A stretch of DNA of 64,000 bases from Lactuca virosa. Lineage: Eukaryota; Streptophyta; Magnoliopsida; Asterales; Asteraceae. Location: contig CAKMRJ010000001.1 in assembly GCA_928212115.1 (NCBI GenBank), forward strand, positions 371,565,818 through 371,629,817. Reading direction: 5' to 3'. How positions within the stretch are numbered: the first letter of the stretch is position 1; each line of letters starts with the position of its first letter. Positions 58,776 through 64,000 of this stretch are shown one piece after another. Under the pieces are notes generated by a model that was not told the DNA's origin, searched no databases, and saw only the letters and a program-made list of their open reading frames with translations. Position numbers and translations under genes: made by a program.

Positions 58776-61211
58776 TCACATTTTCTTGTTTTTCATCATC
58801 TTTATCAGTGCCATGGTACTTGAATCAGGTGGGACCCCCTCAGATACCATCCTATCATAAAGCATTTCAGCCTCTTCCACAAAACCCTGAGAGCAAAACC
58901 CACGCATAAGACAAGTGTATATTACAGTATCCGGTCCAACACCTCGTTCAATCATTTCATTAAAGAGACCAACAGCACCCTCAAGTTTCCCTGATTTACA
59001 ATAATCATCCATCAAAACTCTGAACAAAATAACATCAGGAGCAAACTCTTGGACTGGGGTTAAATCTCGTGTCAAAACCCTTTCTTTTCTCCCGGATTTA
59101 AAATCCCCTTGAAACAAAACCGTATAAGTTATGACATCAGGTTGTATACCATGATTTATCATGTCATTGAAAAGATCTTTGGCTTCTTTTAAACAATTCA
59201 CCTGACAATATCCATCTAACATAATCGTGTAGGAGATAACATCGGGTCTTATTCCTCTTGCAATCATCTTATCAAAAACCCACCTTGCCATTTTCATATC
59301 TCCAACACGACAATAAGCTGATTTGAGTTTGCTATACATAATTTTAGAAGGACCATTTTCTGATTTCAATATTGCTTTAAAGAAGATTAAAGCTTTATCG
59401 GTTTCATCTTTTTCACATAGACAACTAAGAAGTTTCTGGCAACAAGAAGCTTTTGATGCTAAAAACACTTCCTTTTCTTGATTGGATAATGTAAGAAAAA
59501 GTTCATACGCCTCGATTGCATTGTTTGTGTCACAGTATGCATTCATCATAGCAACATAATCATTCAAGCTTTTTCTTTCAAGATTATTAAAAAATAACCC
59601 TGCTTCCTTCACTTTTCCACATTGGGATAACCTCTCGATTATAGCATTGTTTGTAGCCCTTGTGGGTTTTAAACCTTGTGCTAACATATCATCATAAAGA
59701 CTCATTGTCTCCTTGAAAAGGCCACATTTTGAGAACCCATCAAGAAGCATGTTGAAAGTAATGGTATCGGGTTTCAACCCCTTTTGATTCATCTCAATGA
59801 AGATGTTTAAAGCATTTAGAAGATCACTTTGGAGACAATACCCTTTAATCAAAGTGGTGTAATGCTTAACATCTACTTTCATTTTCCTCCTTTTCATCAC
59901 TTCTAGAAGCTCCATAGCTTCTTCCATTTTCCTTAGTCTACATAGAGCATCGATCGCAATATTAAACGAGATTTCATCAAGAAAAACACCGGATTCCATT
60001 GCGTTCATGAATTCGTTTATAGCTTCGGATGACATCCCTAAATGACACAAACATTGCATAATCAAGCTCACAATTACACAATTTGTTTTGATACCCTTTG
60101 AACACATTTCATTATAAAGATCCAAGGCCTTGAAAATATCCAATTTCCGATAGTACCCTTGGATTAAAGCCCCGTAACAATACACATTCGGGAAAATTGC
60201 GAGATTTTTCATATGAAGAAAGACACTTTCTGCATCTTCTAACTTCAACTCCTTTACAAAACCACGAATGACAGAAGTATAAGCAAAAACATCTATAGGT
60301 GAATCTGACCCTTTTAGCAAATCAAAAGCCAAATTGGAGTAGCCATTTGAGCAAAGTCCATCAATATAGGAACCAAGAGTGAAAGTATTCTCAAGTCCAG
60401 TTTCCTTTATATCTTCAAATACATCTCGAGCTTCTTCTAAACAACCCTTTCTACATAGTCCTTTGATCACAATCCCATAGGTGTATGCGTTTGGACAGAA
60501 ACCTTTCTTCTTCAAATGTTCATAAACTGCCATAGCCTTATCCACTTTGCCCTCTTCAACCAACAGTTTCATTAAAAAGTTACAGGTATATACAGATGGG
60601 AGAAATCCAGACTGTATCTTTAACAACACATTAAAAGCCTCATCAAACTTCCTGACTTCACAGAAAGCCATAACTAAAGCATCAACTGCTCTACCAAACA
60701 AATTCCAGCCATTCACATTCATCTCTTCCAACAATTCTTCAAACAGATCAGAAATTTCAAAACCAAAAGCCCCAATTTTATCATCAATAACCTCCAGAAA
60801 CAAATAGTTTAACCTCTTCATCATGCCCCAGTAACAAAAGAACCTTATAACAGCCATGTAAGTCACAACATCATGCTTAAAACCACATTCTTTCAAATGG
60901 GTAATTAAAAACAATGCAGTTTTGGGTTTTATTTGTAAGTGGGCTAAGATTTTGGTGAATCTATGTCTATAAAACACAATGTGGGAATGATCGAATGAAT
61001 TGGAACTACTGTTTTTGTGGGAAAATGAAGGATTTTCATCTGAACCGGAATCTGAGACGTCGGGGTCGGAGAAGGGTAACTGGGCAAGTGATGAAATTGA
61101 TTTAAATCGGATAGTATAGTCACATTTGACCAAATTACGGCGAAAAACTAACCTGATTAGAGGAACCCACATGGAAGTAACATGGGGATTCAAAAATAAA
61201 TCGCACAGCAA
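58776..61211 (-). CDS. P-class pentatricopeptide repeat protein, probably mitochondrial
   Basis: An intronless frame of 811 codons ending at 58776-58778. The first in-frame ATG is at 61209-61211. A second ATG at 61170-61172 (MWVPLIRLVFRRN) gives a 798-residue protein with a better targeting-peptide start and is the likelier initiation site. The N terminus is rich in Arg, Ser and Leu with few acids, as in mitochondrial presequences. From about residue 100 to the end are close to twenty degenerate 35-residue helical-hairpin PPR units, with hallmark phrases such as VYTCNFLMKLLVEEGKVDKA, DTITFNMLLDGFSKCG and DTVIYTCLMRGFCSQG. There is no E, DYW or SMR domain, so it is a P-class RNA-binding protein, expected to act in organelle RNA processing or stability. 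From memory it resembles the Arabidopsis At2g26790 product. One repeat near residues 700-725 is shortened and irregular. A fragment of its 5' end exists at 26463-26545. Confidence 0.94.
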   Translation of the reverse strand: MLCDLFLNPHVTSMWVPLIRLVFRRNLVKCDYTIRFKSISSLAQLPFSDPDVSDSGSDENPSFSHKNSSSNSFDHSHIVFYRHRFTKILAHLQIKPKTALFLITHLKECGFKHDVVTYMAVIRFFCYWGMMKRLNYLFLEVIDDKIGAFGFEISDLFEELLEEMNVNGWNLFGRAVDALVMAFCEVRKFDEAFNVLLKIQSGFLPSVYTCNFLMKLLVEEGKVDKAMAVYEHLKKKGFCPNAYTYGIVIKGLCRKGCLEEARDVFEDIKETGLENTFTLGSYIDGLCSNGYSNLAFDLLKGSDSPIDVFAYTSVIRGFVKELKLEDAESVFLHMKNLAIFPNVYCYGALIQGYYRKLDIFKALDLYNEMCSKGIKTNCVIVSLIMQCLCHLGMSSEAINEFMNAMESGVFLDEISFNIAIDALCRLRKMEEAMELLEVMKRRKMKVDVKHYTTLIKGYCLQSDLLNALNIFIEMNQKGLKPDTITFNMLLDGFSKCGLFKETMSLYDDMLAQGLKPTRATNNAIIERLSQCGKVKEAGLFFNNLERKSLNDYVAMMNAYCDTNNAIEAYELFLTLSNQEKEVFLASKASCCQKLLSCLCEKDETDKALIFFKAILKSENGPSKIMYSKLKSAYCRVGDMKMARWVFDKMIARGIRPDVISYTIMLDGYCQVNCLKEAKDLFNDMINHGIQPDVITYTVLFQGDFKSGRKERVLTRDLTPVQEFAPDVILFRVLMDDYCKSGKLEGAVGLFNEMIERGVGPDTVIYTCLMRGFCSQGFVEEAEMLYDRMVSEGVPPDSSTMALIKMMKNKKM

Positions 61212-61740
61212 AACATAATCGCCCTTCCTTTACATAACCGCCCTCTTTTAAAACCTAAATCGATTTTTAGCAGCTCGTCTTCCGTTGGATAAGATTCCAG
61301 TCAAGTGTTTTGCTTTCTGGAATAATAAAGCGCAGCAAAGCACATTGCACAAGACCAAATGCTTCGACGTTTTCTGGGAAGAAATTGATGAACTTAGCAG
61401 CTTTATCCTACAGGTGAACTCGTGGATAGGGTATGCTCCGAGAAGATACTGGAGTTCCAATACAGAAGGACTGAAAAGAAGAAGCCTTATTAACCACGAC
61501 CAAAAAAGTATCTTAATCATATGAGGAGAAGTGATTGTGTCATTAGAAAGAAAAATAAATAGCAGTATGCGATGTAGAGAATCTGTTGCCTAAACCGATC
61601 AGACCATAGATGGATCAAGAGAGGCAATAGATAAAAAATTCAGAACCTTTGTTAAGGTTTGACAGCGGTTGAAGGTATAGCGGAGCAACGCCAGGGTTTA
61701 AGCGAGGGAGCGATGTGCCAGAATCCTGATTTCAATGAGA
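61212..61740 (-). promoter_or_regulatory. Upstream region / probable 5' UTR of the PPR gene
   Basis: GC content is higher than in the surrounding DNA up to about 61740. Open stretches occur on both strands (minus 61248-61520, plus 61285-61524), but neither resembles a known protein. It most probably holds the promoter and leader. No certain TATA box was found. Confidence 0.4.
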
Positions 61741-63260
61741 ACCCTTGACTATACCATTAGTGTAAAATGGTACCTAAACTATTTGTTAATCTACATTTGA
61801 GGTCCATCTAGAAAAAAAAAAAAAAAAGTTGCCTTTTACTTTCGTTTGGCCTTACTTTAATAACGTTTTCACCATTTATTTACGAGATGCCTTCTAACTG
61901 TCTTTGACTCCATTTGCAATTTGCATCTTATTTGTCGTTAACAAAATGGTGAGAATTATATATAATTGAGACTGGAAAAGGTGAGACTTTTATCACCTTT
62001 TTGCAAAACACATAATTAAACTGGGTCTCTAACTCCATTTAGTACAAAATATAATATTGTAGCATTTTAGTATTCAAACTGTCTTTGGTGCATCCAGGAA
62101 CAGTTTTGGAGTTTGAAGCATTTTAAATAACTCTGTAAGTGATTTTAACCTTCCATTTTATGTTTGATTTGAATTTAATTCATAAAGAATGAAGATTTTA
62201 TTGTTCAGGAATGATATGACATACCACATCAACATTTTCTTTCCACAAAATACCAAATTTGTGGCTCTCACAAAAGATTTAACACTTTGGCATTTTTTGG
62301 TTAAACATAGTTACTACTCTATGATGACTCAATGATGAATTTATGATGATTATGATGATTTCCATATCTATTTTGGATGATGAAGCATGCCAGGATCATG
62401 AGTGATGAAAGTATTGCATAGATAACACAGTCACATTGGCCATATTTGCTCCTAATATAGAATGTCTAGTGGTTGATTTCATAAAGAATATCCAAGGTTC
62501 AAACTTTAACACGTCTAAAATATTGTCGGTACTTTGCGATTAACCACCGCATGATGGACCCTTGGGTAGGTTCAGCATGGGCGGCCTATAGGGTGCATTT
62601 TCCCAATTTTCACAGCGGTCGCATTTGCCAATGTTATATACACCATGCCAATTTGAAAAAAAAAATCAATTGTATGTAATTAAAAAATAATAAATATTCA
62701 TAATTAATTAGTTATTTTTAAGGATGTTGAAAAAGCCCGTAAAAGTAAAACTGGCCCAAAATGACTAAAACCCAAAACACAATCTGTGTGGGTCCAAGGG
62801 AAACCCAAAATGCCATGGAACCTAAAAAATACATGAACCATGTTTTTCAAAAAAAAAAAGATGTTGAACATGCCCACAAAAATAGACCAAACAATTAACT
62901 TTTACAAAATCCAAAAACACGATCCATATGGTTTGGATACTTACCACTATACTAAGACTATGTGTATACATACTTTTTGGTCTCCTTCATCACCCATTTT
63001 CTTTGCACGTTCTTGGGCTTGCTTCAACATTCATGCATTTGCATATCCTTGTTTCATCCCTCGTGTCCTTTGCATGTCATGTTTCAATCCTCATATGCTT
63101 GCATGTCCATGAGCCTTTTCATCATGAATGTATCACATAGCTAGGGAAAACTTATCTAGAATCATCAAAGCACTTGATAAACCTAAAAACCTTATAGATT
63201 GCCCGAACCACACAAAGTCATCTCACCCATGAACCATATGCATGAGATGCAACATGTACA
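61741..63260. other. Intergenic DNA, no recognisable gene
   Basis: A-runs, AT-rich DNA and a CAT-rich stretch (62990-63120) whose open frames in all three plus frames show it is compositional. Confidence 0.65.
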
Positions 63261-63908
63261 TGATTGACTCATTGACTTAACATCTTTTCACATCGGTTAG
63301 CATGCAAATTCATAAAAATAGAAATTTATATCTAAGCATACAAAGAATCATAACAATTTATAATGATTAAATACAGTTATACTTAATATATTTATAGGGC
63401 CGTCTCAAAGGGCTCTAAGCGAACCAAAAATTTGGAGCTCTTTGACATTATACCGCCCTTAAGATAATGAAAACTGATTGACTCATTGACTTAACATCTT
63501 TTCACATCGGTTAGCATGCAAATTCATAAAAATAGAAATTTATATCTAAGCATACAAAGAATCATAACAATTTATAATGATTAAATACAGTTATACTTAA
63601 TATATTTATAGGGCCGTCTCAACCAGTTTAAGGGCTTTAAGCGAACCAAAAATTTGGAGCTCTTTGACATTATACCGCCCTTAAGATAATGAAAACTGAT
63701 TGACTCATTGACTTAACATCTTTTCACATCGGTTAGCATGCAAATTCATAAAAATAGAAATTTATATCTAAGCATACAAAGAATCATAACAATTTATAAT
63801 GATTAAATACAGTTATACTTAATATATTTATAGGGCCGTCTCAAAGGGCTCTAAGCGAACCAAAAATTTGGAGCTCTTTGACATTATACCGCCCTTAAGA
63901 TAATGAAA
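63261..63908. repeat. Three tandem copies of a 212-222-bp repeat
   Basis: Units start at TGATTGACTCATTGACTT at 63261, 63475 and 63697. They are nearly identical; the second has an 8-base insertion in the GGGCCGTCTCAA...GGGCT segment (about 63622). The block ends near 63908. Confidence 0.95.
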
Positions 63909-64000
63909 AGCTAAAAAACAATGGAATCTGCCAATCTGGAATCAGTGAACAATACAATCTGTTAATCTAAAATAAAAAATCAGAAAATTGAAAAGATTAA

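Noticed and set aside
62840..63144. Overlapping open frames in all three plus frames
   Set aside because: A CAT/TTT-rich composition stretch; three overlapping frames without family match.

Overview
This is a repeat-rich stretch of a plant nuclear genome, probably from the daisy family (Asteraceae) and most like lettuce (Lactuca). The clues are a Sirevirus-type Ty1/copia element with an extra 3' open reading frame, long LTRs with TGTAAC...GTTACA ends carrying reiterated ACTCGNCGAGT motifs, tRNA-iMet primer sites, (TA)n-embedded terminal-repeat elements, a mitochondrial-type PPR gene and intron-poor genes in AT-rich DNA. The genus is an inference from memory of such repeats. I see no bacterial, organellar, rRNA, tRNA or CRISPR features.

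Layout. Positions 1-12539 hold a large copia element (Sirevirus-like) that starts left of the window. It has a broken gag-pol, a 50-bp tandem hairpin block after pol, an additional broken 3' ORF behind what looks like its own TATA promoter, a polypurine tract and a complete 310-bp 3' LTR. It sits inside an older minus-oriented long LTR (12540-13452 plus 20855-21524), which a second copia element split again (13453-20854; LTRs of 763 and 761 bp, perfect 5-bp target duplication GTAAA, only gag remnants). From 22.5 to 25.7 kb are two terminal-inverted-repeat elements bounded by (TA)n. A short PPR-gene fragment lies at 26463-26545, next to a 2440-bp solo LTR (26581-29020, target duplication GATCC). 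A MuDR-like ORF fragment, a further LTR remnant (30.7-32.6 kb), AT-rich DNA and more (TA)n-bounded elements follow. At 35.5-40.3 kb is the 5' end of a minus-strand LTR retrotransposon whose LTR holds a nested solo LTR and a Mutator-like foldback element.

Gene content is low. Two intact protein genes are visible, both on the minus strand: an uncharacterised multi-pass membrane protein of about 780 residues (50300-52642) and a P-class PPR protein of about 800 residues (58776-61172 or 61211). The C-terminal third of the membrane-protein gene plus its 3' flank is duplicated as a pseudogene at about 44.5-47.7 kb. That copy was hit by a Tourist-like MITE and a foldback MULE with a perfect 9-bp target duplication. 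The intact copy has a hAT-like insertion in its 3' flank and a 75-bp in-frame tandem duplication in its coding region. Between the two genes, a tRNA-derived SINE contains a complete solo LTR, and a duplicated flank 3.8 kb away preserves the site without the insertions. The window ends with three tandem copies of a 212-222-bp repeat.

The most unusual signal is in the long LTRs. Two LTR types of unrelated motif sequence (ACTCGNCGAGT; CCACGACGTGG-like) carry 11-bp near-palindromes almost always in pairs, 20-22 bp start to start (two helical turns). One cluster lies just upstream of a TATTTAAG-type TATA box and a second lies several hundred bases downstream.
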